This document shows, one piece after another, positions 28,089 to 38,403 of a DNA stretch of 62,260 nt (within the stretch, counting starts at the first letter, position 1; each line of letters opens with the position of its first letter). The notes under the pieces were generated by a model that was not told where the DNA came from, ran no database searches, and saw only the letters and a list, made by a program, of their open reading frames with translations. The stretch is from Candidatus Babelota bacterium. GTDB lineage: Bacteria > Babelota > Babeliae > Babelales > Vermiphilaceae. Location: NCBI GenBank assembly GCA_013286935.1, contig JABDES010000001.1, positions 73,543-135,802 on the forward strand, given 5' to 3'. A program made the position numbers and the translations under genes.

Positions 28089-30953
28089 TTAACTTCCAAA
28101 AGATGGAAAAATAAATGTAATCATTTGGGTAGCGATAGCCTGTGAACTGTCTATTGGATGCGCAAAATCAAATTGCATGTTCAGCGTGCGAACTTCGCGT
28201 TTTCCAAACGCATTGAGTGTGCATTCCACCGTCAAAGAGGGCATTTTTGCTGCCATGATATCTTTTGCAGAAATAACACCGTAGACTTTTGTAATTTCTA
28301 TTGCAGTTGCAATGTCTACAAGGTGGCCACTAGTGTCAATGAGTCCTTTTGGTACTTTTTCTATTACCGTTAGCAACGATCCGCGTAGCTGTTTGACCTG
28401 ATTGTTGACAGTGTGATATTGGGCCTGGGCATCCTTTAACTTGGTTGTTACGCATGATCCGACAGCCTTCCAATAGTCTGTAGAAAACACAGAGCTTTGG
28501 GCCCTTTTTTCGCACTCCTTGCTGTAGTATTCACGTTGGCTATTGATTGTTACCATCTCTAATTCTTTTTGCCTTATTTGTCTTTCTAGTTCTTTCCGTC
28601 TATTTTCAAATACTGTTCCCACGCTATCTTTCCACGAAGAAAGCTTATCTTTGAGTGTCTTTTTTATCTGCTGTAAGGTATCTGCGGTCATTTGGTATGA
28701 TAATGAAAAGTCTCCTACATTGCTGAATGGTAGAAGAAACTCAGCTGTTCTAATTTTAGTATTAAAAAAGGTTCCGGTCTGAATTGTTCCAAATATGCCC
28801 CTTGAGTCAGCAGAAAATGCTGCTCCCGCGCGAAGGCCCAAAAATGGGATCTCGAGCATGCCGGTTCCGTTCATCCATGCGCCTTCGGTTACGATTGCCG
28901 CGATTTCAAAGTGAGGTCCGACTTTAGGATTATGCATGCTTGTGAACTTTAAAAATCTTGTTACGATCGGATCTAAATTACCCGAGGCGGTAATTCTGAA
29001 CTGTTGCAATAGGTTTACAAGCATTACCCCTTTTGTTAACTTCCAACGATCTTTAAATATCGGAGATTTTAACATCCCTGGTATGTCCGGGATATTTACT
29101 TCCAATCCTATTGATCCTTTAAAGCCACCTACGTCCACGCCCCCCTTAATAACCAAGCCTTGCGCTAAACTTAAAAGCGTTTCTTGTGTAACCTTTTTGT
29201 CTCCTTTTGCCACTTCTTTTGAAGAAAGTGAAACTTCGCCGCGAGTGAGATCGGTCACTATTTTTTTTGTTGGAGCATTTGCTAATTGTGCTTCAACTTC
29301 TTGTTTAGCCTCTTGTTTGAATTCCTGTCGTTTCGCTTCATGTTCTTTGAAAGGTATAGCTTTGCCCTCTTGTGCCAATTTCTCAAGTTTTTCATCAACT
29401 AATTTCTCAACACGTTCCTCCTCTTCTCCTTCCTTTTCAGACTCGCTTTTGATTCTTTTTTCTTTTGAAGTGAGTCCTAGCGTAAGTTCTACATCGGTTA
29501 ATCTAATGTCGGGCAGTGAGCTGCTGAAAGTGATCTGTTGGCCATAGGAAAGAACGGCAGAGCTCAAAAATTTCAAAAGTGCTGTAAATGGTAGCTGCGA
29601 TGCGCTTCCGCTCATGTGGAATTCGGGCATCTCCGTTAAGTTTATGGAGGCTCTGCCTGACATTTGTATAATTGATTCATCTGCTCCGCTGCCAAGTCTT
29701 AATGCGCCGCCAAGTTCTATGCCTGTAAATGGTGATCCGGCAGCCAATGTTACCGCTGCCGTTGCGAAGTCACAATCTAAACCGATAACAAAATTGCCTA
29801 AATCTAACCATGGAATACCAAATGCCTGTTTATACATTCCGGAAAGGGTTCCGCGTATGCCAAATTTACTTGGTCTAAACGTTGCTGTTGCGGAAAGGAC
29901 AAGTGGGGAGGCCTGGTTTACCAGTCCGATAACAATGCCGGTTTGAGCTATAAGTTTTGTTCCTGTTGGTGTTGGCGTTGCTTCTATTTCGCTTGCTATC
30001 CTCTGTTTTTCTTGGGCAATCTGTGCGGATGTTTTTCCTGCCTCTTTGGCTTGTTCTGCGCCTTGTTTAATACGTGCTTTATCTTGCTTGGTCTTTTCTT
30101 CTTGTTGGCCTGTATTAAGCATTATTTCAGTGAACTGTGCAGTCAACATAATATCTTTCAGGGCAATAGAACTTATTATTCTTGGTTGCCACCTAATTTT
30201 TTTCTGTTCGTACAGTTCGTTAAAATCGACACCCACTCTGAGAGGAAGGCCGATTTTCATGTATGCGCCCATTATGCTGTGTGGAATAAAAATTGCGCAA
30301 TTGAGTTTGGAAAAATCTCCACCTGCTCTGAATTTTGGACCAAGCTTTTCTATTGCTTGTTTGATATATGCTAAAAAATCTGTCTCTATGCCGATTGATG
30401 TTAGTACGTTTATTCCAAGAGGGGTGGTAACATCAAGCAGATTGATTGCTTTGATGGGCATTTGTGTTGTTGGATCGGTATACGGCTCTGTGGCAATGAT
30501 AAGGCGTAACGCGCCAAATTTAATGGCGTCCAAAAATGATAAGCTTGACGATAAATTACTAAATTTAAATGTGCGTGTGGCAAGCTCAAGAGATACATGT
30601 GGAAGCAACCCGCCTTCCTGCGTTGAATTATAAAAATTCAGAGCAATTTCTGTGCCAAAAAACGGAATAGTGCCACTTAGTGTGTATCCGGGCGGGGTCA
30701 GGGGTCCTGGATTTGTTTTTATAACGGCGTCTTTAAGCTCTACAACGTCCATGACCAATGCCATAGGGTCTGGCATTGCCGACTGTAACTGTGCTTTTTC
30801 TCTGTCAAGCAATGTTGAAAGCTTGATTGGGCCGCTACCGGATTCTATCATTCGTTTGAGCGCGGCTTGATCGAGTATGCCGTAAAGAGTTGATATGAAT
30901 GACAATATGAGCGATGCCAATACAATACAACGTATACTTTGTAGGTGCTTCAT
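28089..30953 (-). CDS. Very large secreted beta-rich protein of unknown function
   Basis: The 954-residue protein starts with a signal peptide (MKHLQSIRCIVLASLILSFI). Blocks of alternating hydrophobic and polar residues recur, often as a G-x-x-x-I-P-F/W-x-x-L pattern near 85-95, 385-400 and 700-720. This suggests a repeated beta-structure, possibly elongated or barrel-like. Two charged coiled-coil inserts lie at about 285-325 and 525-595, and a third helical region at about 780-870 contains Cys residues. No family is recognised. Lipid transfer or a surface structure are guesses that I cannot support. It has a plausible promoter and its own transcription unit. Confidence 0.75.
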   Translation of the reverse strand: MKHLQSIRCIVLASLILSFISTLYGILDQAALKRMIESGSGPIKLSTLLDREKAQLQSAMPDPMALVMDVVELKDAVIKTNPGPLTPPGYTLSGTIPFFGTEIALNFYNSTQEGGLLPHVSLELATRTFKFSNLSSSLSFLDAIKFGALRLIIATEPYTDPTTQMPIKAINLLDVTTPLGINVLTSIGIETDFLAYIKQAIEKLGPKFRAGGDFSKLNCAIFIPHSIMGAYMKIGLPLRVGVDFNELYEQKKIRWQPRIISSIALKDIMLTAQFTEIMLNTGQQEEKTKQDKARIKQGAEQAKEAGKTSAQIAQEKQRIASEIEATPTPTGTKLIAQTGIVIGLVNQASPLVLSATATFRPSKFGIRGTLSGMYKQAFGIPWLDLGNFVIGLDCDFATAAVTLAAGSPFTGIELGGALRLGSGADESIIQMSGRASINLTEMPEFHMSGSASQLPFTALLKFLSSAVLSYGQQITFSSSLPDIRLTDVELTLGLTSKEKRIKSESEKEGEEEERVEKLVDEKLEKLAQEGKAIPFKEHEAKRQEFKQEAKQEVEAQLANAPTKKIVTDLTRGEVSLSSKEVAKGDKKVTQETLLSLAQGLVIKGGVDVGGFKGSIGLEVNIPDIPGMLKSPIFKDRWKLTKGVMLVNLLQQFRITASGNLDPIVTRFLKFTSMHNPKVGPHFEIAAIVTEGAWMNGTGMLEIPFLGLRAGAAFSADSRGIFGTIQTGTFFNTKIRTAEFLLPFSNVGDFSLSYQMTADTLQQIKKTLKDKLSSWKDSVGTVFENRRKELERQIRQKELEMVTINSQREYYSKECEKRAQSSVFSTDYWKAVGSCVTTKLKDAQAQYHTVNNQVKQLRGSLLTVIEKVPKGLIDTSGHLVDIATAIEITKVYGVISAKDIMAAKMPSLTVECTLNAFGKREVRTLNMQFDFAHPIDSSQAIATQMITFIFPSFGS

Positions 30954-31024
30954 TGGCTATTCCCTATTTTTATTAACCGAATACTTTTACGTAGTGTCCT
31001 TTTAAAAAATCTCATTTTCAAAAG

Positions 31025-31052
31025 AATATAGAATTTTTAATTCGCATTGCAA
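31025..31052 (-). promoter_or_regulatory. Putative promoter of the 954-residue protein gene
   Basis: On the minus strand TTGCAA (31052-31047) and TATATT (31030-31025) are 16 bp apart and about 70 bp upstream of the start codon at 30953. Confidence 0.35.
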
Positions 31053-31082
31053 TTAGTCAGATAAAATAGTGGAAAAATTGAG

Positions 31083-32081
31083 CTATGATCGCACAAATCC
31101 TTCAGTTTTAATCCAACTACCTGCCCAGTGATGTACAGCTAAGGCCTCATTTTTCATCCATTTGGCTGGTGCAAGGTTGCGTTCCTCATATCCGCACGGA
31201 TAAAAATATCCGGCTGGAAGGGCAATATTGATAAGATTGTGTTCAGTCGCTTTTTCCAAAAAGCATTTAGTAAAGTGTAAAGGTCCGCTTTTTGCCACGA
31301 TCGGGACAATATGTTGATTATTTTTGATTCCATCAACGCACGCTTTCATGATGGGGTGGTGTGCAATAGCCGCAAAAAGAGCTGCACCAAGCTGGACCTG
31401 ATTTGTATCGAGCGGTTGTAGGCCGGTATAAAAATCAAAACAACTGTTTAACTGGTCTAGGGCGTTTAAACATTCAAAATCAGTGTCTACGTACGTCCCG
31501 CCATATCGATATACAATCTCCCATTTGAGGATATCCGACCGCTCTCCATAGTTTCTTGAGCAATTAAAGAATTTTTTATTGTCAAATTGTAACTGCTCGG
31601 TGTCGACTACTATCTTCATTGCGCAGGTGCCATTATTTTTAATAGCATTATCCAGTTCGTCAAATGTCTTGCACAGGACGGAACCTAATTCGTAATTTGC
31701 AGGATGGTCGGTCCAAAAAATGTGTGTCCATGTTGTATGGTGCTTATGCCAGCTTTGGTAAAACTGTTCATATTCTTTGGGCAGCTTGCTGCCTAGCCAG
31801 ACGATGTGTAAAATATGTGGGATTCGATTGTCGGTGAGCTCTTTTTCTAAGGCGCTCTTGTGATGGTTGTAGACCTTTTTAAATACCTGTAGCAGGTTGA
31901 ACATATGTGTATTGGCAAGAAGCTGTGAGTAGTGATCCGATTGCATTGATGCGTCAAAGTCTATAGGAATGACCTGCCTTGGTATATTCAAATAGAAACG
32001 TGAAACGCATGCGGATCCGGTTAATATAACAAATACACCGACCAGTAGCATACGGGCCGTTGAGTTTTTTGATAGCAACAT
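31083..32081 (-). CDS. Exported or membrane-anchored glycosyltransferase with DXD motif
   Basis: The start ATG 32081 has AAGGAGAG just upstream; an earlier in-frame start at 32120 lacks one. A hydrophobic signal or anchor (MLLVGVFVILTGSAC) begins near residue 12. The catalytic part matches the Gly_transf_sug/OCH1-like GT-A family: IPHILHIVWLG, then GERSDILKWEIVYRYGGTYVD and the metal-binding D-T-D. The same fold occurs in eukaryotic mannosyltransferases and in toxin glycosyltransferases. An export signal on such an enzyme is unusual. Acceptor and donor are unknown. Confidence 0.82.
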   Translation of the reverse strand: MLLSKNSTARMLLVGVFVILTGSACVSRFYLNIPRQVIPIDFDASMQSDHYSQLLANTHMFNLLQVFKKVYNHHKSALEKELTDNRIPHILHIVWLGSKLPKEYEQFYQSWHKHHTTWTHIFWTDHPANYELGSVLCKTFDELDNAIKNNGTCAMKIVVDTEQLQFDNKKFFNCSRNYGERSDILKWEIVYRYGGTYVDTDFECLNALDQLNSCFDFYTGLQPLDTNQVQLGAALFAAIAHHPIMKACVDGIKNNQHIVPIVAKSGPLHFTKCFLEKATEHNLINIALPAGYFYPCGYEERNLAPAKWMKNEALAVHHWAGSWIKTEGFVRS

Positions 32082-32351
32082 ATCTCTCCTTGCTAGATTA
32101 TACACTATGCATGGCGTCATTACCTTCTTTTATGCGCCTATAGAGCTTGCTGGCAAACACAGGGCTTTAAATTGGTACATTCCGCTTGCCAGCACAATTA
32201 CCATTGCTAACCTATCAAAGAGTGACATTCCGTCAAGTTTGGTATATGATTCATTATAAATGTGCAGTTATATGTAGTTTTTATCTCCTTTGCTGTCACA
32301 TTAACCGGTAAAATAATTATATTAGAAATTAACAATGACTAAGGAAGAGAT

Positions 32352-34037
32352 ATGATTTTTTCAATACATCGTTGGATATATGTTGCCATGACTTTTATGG
32401 TGTTTGGAAGTGCGTGTGCGAGTGAGGATGTAAAGCACAAAGAGGTATTGGATTTTGTTCGTGGGTTTAAAAATGGACGTTTGCCACATACTTCATTAAA
32501 GATTTATGTAGATCGACTGCAAGATAGCCTATCTGATCCGCGCAATCAGGACGCCATACTTCACGCAATGTTGAAGGAAATAGGTGATCACAATCTAAAG
32601 CAAATGAAAATTTTTCTTGAGAACTACAAAGGCAGTGCATGTACATCTGAAGACCGGGGCCTTCTCTATAATACGGATAAAAGTACTCATGAAGAGCGAG
32701 TCGCTCTCTACACAAAAGTTCTTGATTTGATCGATTGGTATAGATCCAATGTACCATTGGCTACTCAAATAATACATTTTGCGGCTCGCCGCTTGAATGA
32801 TGCTCCTATGGGTAATGACGATGTACTAGGGCGAAAAGAGCTTAGTTGCTCCGATATAGATATGCAGGTGTTGCTCATCGAGTATTACAAGAAGATATTA
32901 CGAGATGGCAATGGGATTTACGCTCTGTTACGTGAGGCCTTGAAGAAAGCTAAAAGTTGTTTTGAGGAAGAAGGTCACACTAAAAGCCTGCTGAAAAGCC
33001 AATATGATTCTTGCCAGTGCTTTATTGAAGCAACAAAAAGTTGGACTTTTTTTTCTTCTGACGCTGCAGCATGTGGATGGGATCCTTCAAAGCATGATTT
33101 GAGCATAAAACAGATTGAATTGGTGATTGGGATGTTAAATAAGGAAAACTTGGGTCAGGGACTAGACAAGCCAACCGAGTTATTACGTATTTTTGATGAA
33201 AAGAACGTAATTGATATAGAGACCCATCTTGAGCATTCTCTTCGCATTCGGTCATGTATAGATACGTTGTCAGGAGGTGAAAAAATTATCTATGATGCAC
33301 TGAATATGTTGAACCAAGGCAGAGAAGATTATATTGAGGCTCATATTGCGTTATTTATCGCTACGCCACCAAAAGACAGGTCATTAATGCAGGGCTTTAG
33401 AGATGAAAAGCTGCAACGATTTGAATTAGGTAAAGAATTTGATCGTCTTGCGCGGTTAAAAAATGGAATTATAATTGTTTTGAGACATATTGCAGCAGCA
33501 AAAAATATGCAGTCGGTTATTGATGTTATTAATAATAGGTCGGTACCACCACCCGCACTACCAATACCTCCACAGGAACCACCCCCATCAGGTGGTAATG
33601 ATGACAAGCAAAATGATAATAATAATATAGAAAACGATAACAATAATAATAATGGCGAGAGAAGTGTGGATCGGAATGTCTCGCCACCACCACCGCCGCC
33701 ACCGTTACCAGAGAAACCATCTTCTGATACAGCTTACTACGATAAATTTCGCAAGGTATTAATTTTTGGAGGCTCATCTGTAGCGGTGTTCAGTCTTGCT
33801 CCTATCGCATACTATCTTTATCAGTATCGCTATAAAACTGACCCGATGGCGCCTGATGACCAATCGCTTGAGACGTCTGTTCAGGATCATGATGTGGCGT
33901 GCGATACCAGTGTAGCAACGGCATTGCCAGACAATCTAGAAAAACCGCAACATGCGTCGGAACCTTTATTATCTGTCATGGATAAGTCTGCAATTGATGA
34001 ATCGGTGCCCGCATCCGATCGGCTTGATGGTCAGTAG
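32352..34037 (+). CDS. Exported protein with Pro/Asn-rich region and C-terminal membrane anchor
   Basis: The 561 residues comprise a signal peptide ending near GSACASE, a helical domain of about 370 residues without recognised motifs, a low-complexity linker (polyproline at about 396-412, Asn/Asp run at 415-435, PPPPPPPLP at 444-452), one transmembrane helix (about 470-492, LIFGGSSVAVFSLAPIAYYL), and an acidic tail of about 65 residues. Polyproline next to a membrane anchor recalls host-interacting surface proteins, but that is only an analogy. GGAAGAG lies close to the ATG. Confidence 0.72.
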   Translation: MIFSIHRWIYVAMTFMVFGSACASEDVKHKEVLDFVRGFKNGRLPHTSLKIYVDRLQDSLSDPRNQDAILHAMLKEIGDHNLKQMKIFLENYKGSACTSEDRGLLYNTDKSTHEERVALYTKVLDLIDWYRSNVPLATQIIHFAARRLNDAPMGNDDVLGRKELSCSDIDMQVLLIEYYKKILRDGNGIYALLREALKKAKSCFEEEGHTKSLLKSQYDSCQCFIEATKSWTFFSSDAAACGWDPSKHDLSIKQIELVIGMLNKENLGQGLDKPTELLRIFDEKNVIDIETHLEHSLRIRSCIDTLSGGEKIIYDALNMLNQGREDYIEAHIALFIATPPKDRSLMQGFRDEKLQRFELGKEFDRLARLKNGIIIVLRHIAAAKNMQSVIDVINNRSVPPPALPIPPQEPPPSGGNDDKQNDNNNIENDNNNNNGERSVDRNVSPPPPPPPLPEKPSSDTAYYDKFRKVLIFGGSSVAVFSLAPIAYYLYQYRYKTDPMAPDDQSLETSVQDHDVACDTSVATALPDNLEKPQHASEPLLSVMDKSAIDESVPASDRLDGQ

Positions 34038-34188
34038 GAGTTACAATTTTTGTTAGATATTGCCCAGTCTGGTATATTCATACAAAATGGTGAGTATCCT
34101 CCATTAGGCTGAACTTACTAGTGGGATTCGATTTTTTAAAAACTAGTTATTACAAAAAAACCAATTACATGTAAAAGGTGGTACGCAT

Positions 34189-34722
34189 ATGTGCAATGAT
34201 CATACAAATTATACCAATGATGCAGATGAGCAGGTTGTTTCTGAATGCGTAAATGGCGATGAATTTAATAAAGAGTTGATTGAGTGTCGTGCATTGCAGC
34301 AGGAATGGAAAGACCGTTTTATGCGCTTGAGTGCCGATTTTGAAAATTATAAGCGTCGAATGGTACGAGACCAATCTTTGTTGGTAGAGTCTGCGCAGCA
34401 AAGGTTTTTTTTAGATATTTTGCCAATTGTTGATGATTTTGATCGCGCGTTGCAGCATCCTATTGTTGTGCAAGAAGACTCTGCCAAGGCTTGGTTAGAG
34501 GGCGTTAATCTGATCAGGACTTCATTGACTGCGGCTTTAAAAAAGTGGGGCGTCGAGCAAATGTCGGACTACACCGAGTTTGATCCAATTAAGCATGAGG
34601 CGATCGCCAATATGCAGGCTGATGGCAGCAAACCGGCTGGGTGTATCATGCAAGTCGTTCAATCCGGCTACATGTGGAAAGACAAAGTACTTCGACCAGC
34701 TCAAGTGATCGTTGCACAATAG
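34189..34722 (+). CDS. grpE: GrpE nucleotide exchange factor
   Basis: The 177-residue protein has the GrpE plan: an acidic N-terminus, a long dimerisation helix (RALQQEWKDRFMRLSADFEN), and a C-terminal beta domain with FDPIKHEAI and VQSGYMWKDKVLRPAQVIV. It exchanges ADP on DnaK in the cytoplasm. The start is supported by AAGGTGG seven bases upstream. dnaK and dnaJ are not in the window. It converges on the next gene with a five-base gap. Confidence 0.96.
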   Translation: MCNDHTNYTNDADEQVVSECVNGDEFNKELIECRALQQEWKDRFMRLSADFENYKRRMVRDQSLLVESAQQRFFLDILPIVDDFDRALQHPIVVQEDSAKAWLEGVNLIRTSLTAALKKWGVEQMSDYTEFDPIKHEAIANMQADGSKPAGCIMQVVQSGYMWKDKVLRPAQVIVAQ

Positions 34723-34727
34723 ATTTT

Positions 34728-35843
34728 TTATTTTAAAAAATTCAATATACCGATAAGTAGCTCAATAAAAATGAGCACTATGATCAGAACAGATAGGATG
34801 TCGCCTCGAGTGACATCTATTTTGTTTTGGTACACCGATTGAATGTCATGAATGATAGTGAGCTTACGGTCTATAGAGTTTTTCCAATTGCTTAGATCAA
34901 GTTGCGTTACAAGAAGATCGTATAGTTCGGAAAAGTACGGTTCTCCTGCGAACTTTATACTGCTTTCTAACCGCTCTGTAATGACAGAAATATCAACCTT
35001 TATTTTTCCAAGTCGAGCGATAGGATCGCTCGACGCGCTTACCACAAAAGGAAAATATGCTTTGAAGGGCAAAGTTCTTGCCTCACCTTCATATATTTTG
35101 TGCAATTGTTGATCTAATAATCGATCAAAATATCTCAATTCAAGTTGCTGAATGTTGGCAAATTCAAATAAATCTAGAGTCTGTGCATATTCTGCGTCGT
35201 AAAGAAACGTTGCGTCTGTATCAACGATGATAAGGTCTCCTCGAAAATATCCGATAGCCGATGCTAAAATTTCATTTTTTTGGTACTCAGATAGGCTTTG
35301 TGTTTCAAATCGAAGCATTGAAGTGATGATGCTACCATACTGATTTTTCAGTTCAGAGATTGTTGTGGTAGGGTTTGGATTAACATGTACCACCGCATAG
35401 GTGGTATTCATCTGAAAGAAATGAGGCTGCGTAATGCAGGATTCTATTTTTTTAAATACAGATTTGGCATCGACAACGCTTTGTTCAAGGAACTGGTTAT
35501 TAATTCTATTAAAATCCTTAAACGCTCTTTCCAGAGTGCCGCTGAACGGTATTTGATAGGTGAGTGAAATTGCGCCAAAACTATGAATTTTACTACTGAT
35601 GCATCGAGTGCCTTCATGTGGCCTTGGTAGCTCTATTGCAAGTGGGGTATGGTAGTTTTTAAAATATTTTGGCAGCGAGAGAGAGATCTGCTTAATGGAC
35701 CGTATTTGTTGAATTTTTTCAAAATTTATATCTTCACCCACGTCAAATGCATGAAACAGGTATATATTTCCAGAAAATTCCTGTTCGGGTATCTCCGTAT
35801 TTGTGACCGGAAGTGCGGTTGTTGACAAAAATTCACCTTTCAT
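34728..35843 (-). CDS. Conserved membrane-anchored protein, possibly RMD1/DUF155-like
   Basis: The 371-residue protein has no signal peptide and one C-terminal transmembrane segment (GDILSVLIIVLIFIELLIGI) followed by a short tail. The middle includes DTDATFLYD and a helical stretch (LEFANIQQLELRYFDRLLDQ, with LF for the first LE). This order (Asp-rich turn, LELR helix, C-terminal single anchor) resembles the RMD1/YagE (DUF155) family, whose biochemical role is unknown. I give the assignment low weight. It is transcribed towards grpE and lies downstream of lepA with a 30-bp gap, so it may be in the lepA operon. Confidence 0.65.
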   Translation of the reverse strand: MKGEFLSTTALPVTNTEIPEQEFSGNIYLFHAFDVGEDINFEKIQQIRSIKQISLSLPKYFKNYHTPLAIELPRPHEGTRCISSKIHSFGAISLTYQIPFSGTLERAFKDFNRINNQFLEQSVVDAKSVFKKIESCITQPHFFQMNTTYAVVHVNPNPTTTISELKNQYGSIITSMLRFETQSLSEYQKNEILASAIGYFRGDLIIVDTDATFLYDAEYAQTLDLFEFANIQQLELRYFDRLLDQQLHKIYEGEARTLPFKAYFPFVVSASSDPIARLGKIKVDISVITERLESSIKFAGEPYFSELYDLLVTQLDLSNWKNSIDRKLTIIHDIQSVYQNKIDVTRGDILSVLIIVLIFIELLIGILNFLK

Positions 35844-35873
35844 GTTTGTATAGCAAAGTGTTTCATACCAGCC

Positions 35874-37697
35874 CTATTCTTTTTTGAGTATGCTCGTAAA
35901 AGCCTCTTGTGGAATTTCTATATTTCCTACATGTTTCATCTTCTTTTTTCCTTCTTTTTGTTTTTCAAGGAGCTTACGTTTTCTTGAGATATCGCCACCA
36001 TAGCACTTTGCAGTTACATCTTTACGTAACGGTGCTACGCGCTCACGTGCAATTATTTTGCTTGCGATGGCTGCTTGAATAACGACTTCAAAAAGTTGGC
36101 GTGGAATTGCTTTTTTTAAGCGTTCTGCCAGTCCACGGCCAATGGAATATGCTTTGTCTTTGTGTACGATGCAGGATAGTGCATCCACTATTTTGCCATT
36201 TAACAAAATATCCATTTTTACAAGATCGGCAGCCTCATAGCCAGCCTCTTCGTAGTCAAAGCTTGCGTATCCAGAGCTGAACGACTTAAGTTCATCATAA
36301 AAATCGGTCGCGACTTCGTTGAGGGGTAGTACATACTTTAATATGACGCGTTGCTCGTCTAGGTAGGTCATACCTTTCTGTATTCCACGCTTTGATTCAC
36401 ATAATGTGATGATGTTACCAAGATATTGCGCAGGGGTAATGATTGTGGCGTTAATGATCGGTTCGAAGATCGCCTCAATTTGGCATGATGAGGGAAAGTC
36501 GGAAGGACTTTCTATGTCTTGTAACTCCGGTTTGTGCTCTAACTTTATTTTGTATAAAACGCTTGGAGCTGTTGCAATGACTGTAACGTTATACTCCTGT
36601 TCCAGGCGCTGCTTGAAAACTTCCATATGCAATAATCCAAGGAATCCGCACCGAAACCCTAAGCCTAGAGCGACAGATGTCTTTTTTTCAACGGTCACGC
36701 TTGCATCGTTGAGCGTTAATTTTTCAATGGCTTCGCGTAAGTCTTCAAAGTTTTCATTGTCGATAGGAAAAAGGCCAGCAAATACCATAGGTTTTGCCGG
36801 TTTAAATCCAGGAAATGCGGTTACTGGTTGCGAGGTATGAAATATTGTATCACCTACGCGTGCTTCTTGAACCGTTTTCATGCCGGCAATAAGGTATCCA
36901 ACTTGTCCTGCAAACAATGCGTGCATCGGCTTGATATCTGGGTACATAAGCCCGACTTCAAGAACTTCATAATTACGCTCAGTTTGTGCAAGGCTTATAG
37001 CATCACCTTTTTTGATGTTGCCACTTTCTAGGGCAACCAAGCATATAACACCTCTAAACTCATCAAACCATGAGTCAAAAAGCAAAGCTTTTAGTCGACT
37101 GTTTACGATAGTTTTTGGTGGTGGAATTCTTTTTACAATAGCCTTTAAAATATCATCGGTTCCTATGTTTGCTTTAGCCGATGCGCAGATTACTTCACTT
37201 TCTTGAAAATCAAATAACGTTTTGAGTTGATGCAACGTGCTTTCAATATTGGCTGTTGGAAGATCAATTTTATTAATGATTGGGATTATAGTCAGGTCCT
37301 GGTCGAACGCCAGGAAAAAATTTGCCATTGTTTGTGCTTGCACGCCTTGTCCTGCGTCGACAAGGAGTAATGCGCCTTGACATGCGTACAGTGACCGTGA
37401 GACCTCATAACTAAAGTCAACGTGTCCAGGCGTGTCTATTAAATTGAGCAGATACAAAGTGCCATCAAGCTCATAGAACATAGAGGCAGTTTGGGCTTTT
37501 ACCGTTATGCCGCGCTCCTTTTCTACCTGGAGCTTGTCAAGGAACTGTGCTGATTTTGTGCGATCAGTTAGTGTTCCGGTATGCTCAAGAAGCCTGTCTG
37601 ACAATGTCGACTTGCCATGATCTATATGAGCGATAATGGAAAAATTTCTAATACGGTCAGGAGTAAAGTCTGCAAGAGATATTGTTTTTAAATCCAT
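35874..37697 (-). CDS. lepA: Elongation factor 4 (LepA)
   Basis: The 607-residue protein is full length. The GTPase G1 motif AHIDHGKST is at 23-31, the switch region [10 protein letters not shown] follows, then DTPGHVDF and NKIDLP. The C-terminal LepA-specific domain is present ([40 protein letters not shown]). It is a ribosome-bound GTPase that back-translocates or remodels elongating ribosomes. Confidence 0.98.
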   Translation of the reverse strand: MDLKTISLADFTPDRIRNFSIIAHIDHGKSTLSDRLLEHTGTLTDRTKSAQFLDKLQVEKERGITVKAQTASMFYELDGTLYLLNLIDTPGHVDFSYEVSRSLYACQGALLLVDAGQGVQAQTMANFFLAFDQDLTIIPIINKIDLPTANIESTLHQLKTLFDFQESEVICASAKANIGTDDILKAIVKRIPPPKTIVNSRLKALLFDSWFDEFRGVICLVALESGNIKKGDAISLAQTERNYEVLEVGLMYPDIKPMHALFAGQVGYLIAGMKTVQEARVGDTIFHTSQPVTAFPGFKPAKPMVFAGLFPIDNENFEDLREAIEKLTLNDASVTVEKKTSVALGLGFRCGFLGLLHMEVFKQRLEQEYNVTVIATAPSVLYKIKLEHKPELQDIESPSDFPSSCQIEAIFEPIINATIITPAQYLGNIITLCESKRGIQKGMTYLDEQRVILKYVLPLNEVATDFYDELKSFSSGYASFDYEEAGYEAADLVKMDILLNGKIVDALSCIVHKDKAYSIGRGLAERLKKAIPRQLFEVVIQAAIASKIIARERVAPLRKDVTAKCYGGDISRKRKLLEKQKEGKKKMKHVGNIEIPQEAFTSILKKE

Positions 37698-37831
37698 AAT
37701 TGTAGGATCAAAGTCTGGGCTTGGGTAAATATAAAATGCTTAATTAAAAAAATGTGCGTCCGGTTACTTTTTGAGTACGGTGACTATAGAGTACGAAAAG
37801 TACCGTCTATTGTAAATATATAAAATGAAAT

Positions 37832-38386
37832 TTAATCAATGCCTGGATCTAATTTTGCCAAGTGCTCCAGTTCCATAAAGAACTCGAGGTCTCTTTCGAG
37901 TTGATCCAGCGAAGCTTGCGGTATTTGCATAGAGTCTTCAGGGCTTAGAGCTGGCGGCGTTGTATTTGATTCATCCTCATCAAAGGCCTGCTGGACAACA
38001 GTCATGACTTCGTCAGTCTTGCCAGGGGTATTAAATGCGCTTTCAGCAGCAGTTTTTACAAATGTTGTTAGCTGTTCCGCCGTTGAATTATTTGACCTCT
38101 TTTTTGCAGTTTTCCCTGTTCTGACTGGTGGGTTTTCTATTTTGCTTGCATCGTTTGATGAGAATGCGGTTTTAAGGCCCACAATAAAGTTTGGCCGAGC
38201 GACACACAGCAAAGCAATTGCACAGATTCCGACCATTGTGACAAGTGTCTTCTTTTTGTTATCAACGAAAAAGTCCATCACTCTTTCTGGCAGGCTGTTT
38301 TCGATACATATTTCTTGTTGTGGTAATTGTTGTGACGTGGCAGTCAGGATGACAAATGCTATGGCTGTGATAATAATTTTGTTCAT
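37832..38386 (-). CDS. Small exported membrane protein of unknown function
   Basis: The 184 residues run: signal peptide (MNKIIITAIAFVILTATS), short linker, VDNKKK, one transmembrane segment (TLVTMVGICAIALLCVA), then a polar Lys/Ser and acidic tail (SPEDSMQIPQASLDQLERDL). No motif is recognised. The signal-linker-NKK-membrane plan is shared with the next upstream gene (VENKKD then membrane) and with the RING-like proteins (KHKYK then membrane). The two genes are 17 bp apart and probably form an operon. Confidence 0.65.
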   Translation of the reverse strand: MNKIIITAIAFVILTATSQQLPQQEICIENSLPERVMDFFVDNKKKTLVTMVGICAIALLCVARPNFIVGLKTAFSSNDASKIENPPVRTGKTAKKRSNNSTAEQLTTFVKTAAESAFNTPGKTDEVMTVVQQAFDEDESNTTPPALSPEDSMQIPQASLDQLERDLEFFMELEHLAKLDPGID

Positions 38387-38403
38387 GTGGTTTCCTGTTG
38401 TTG

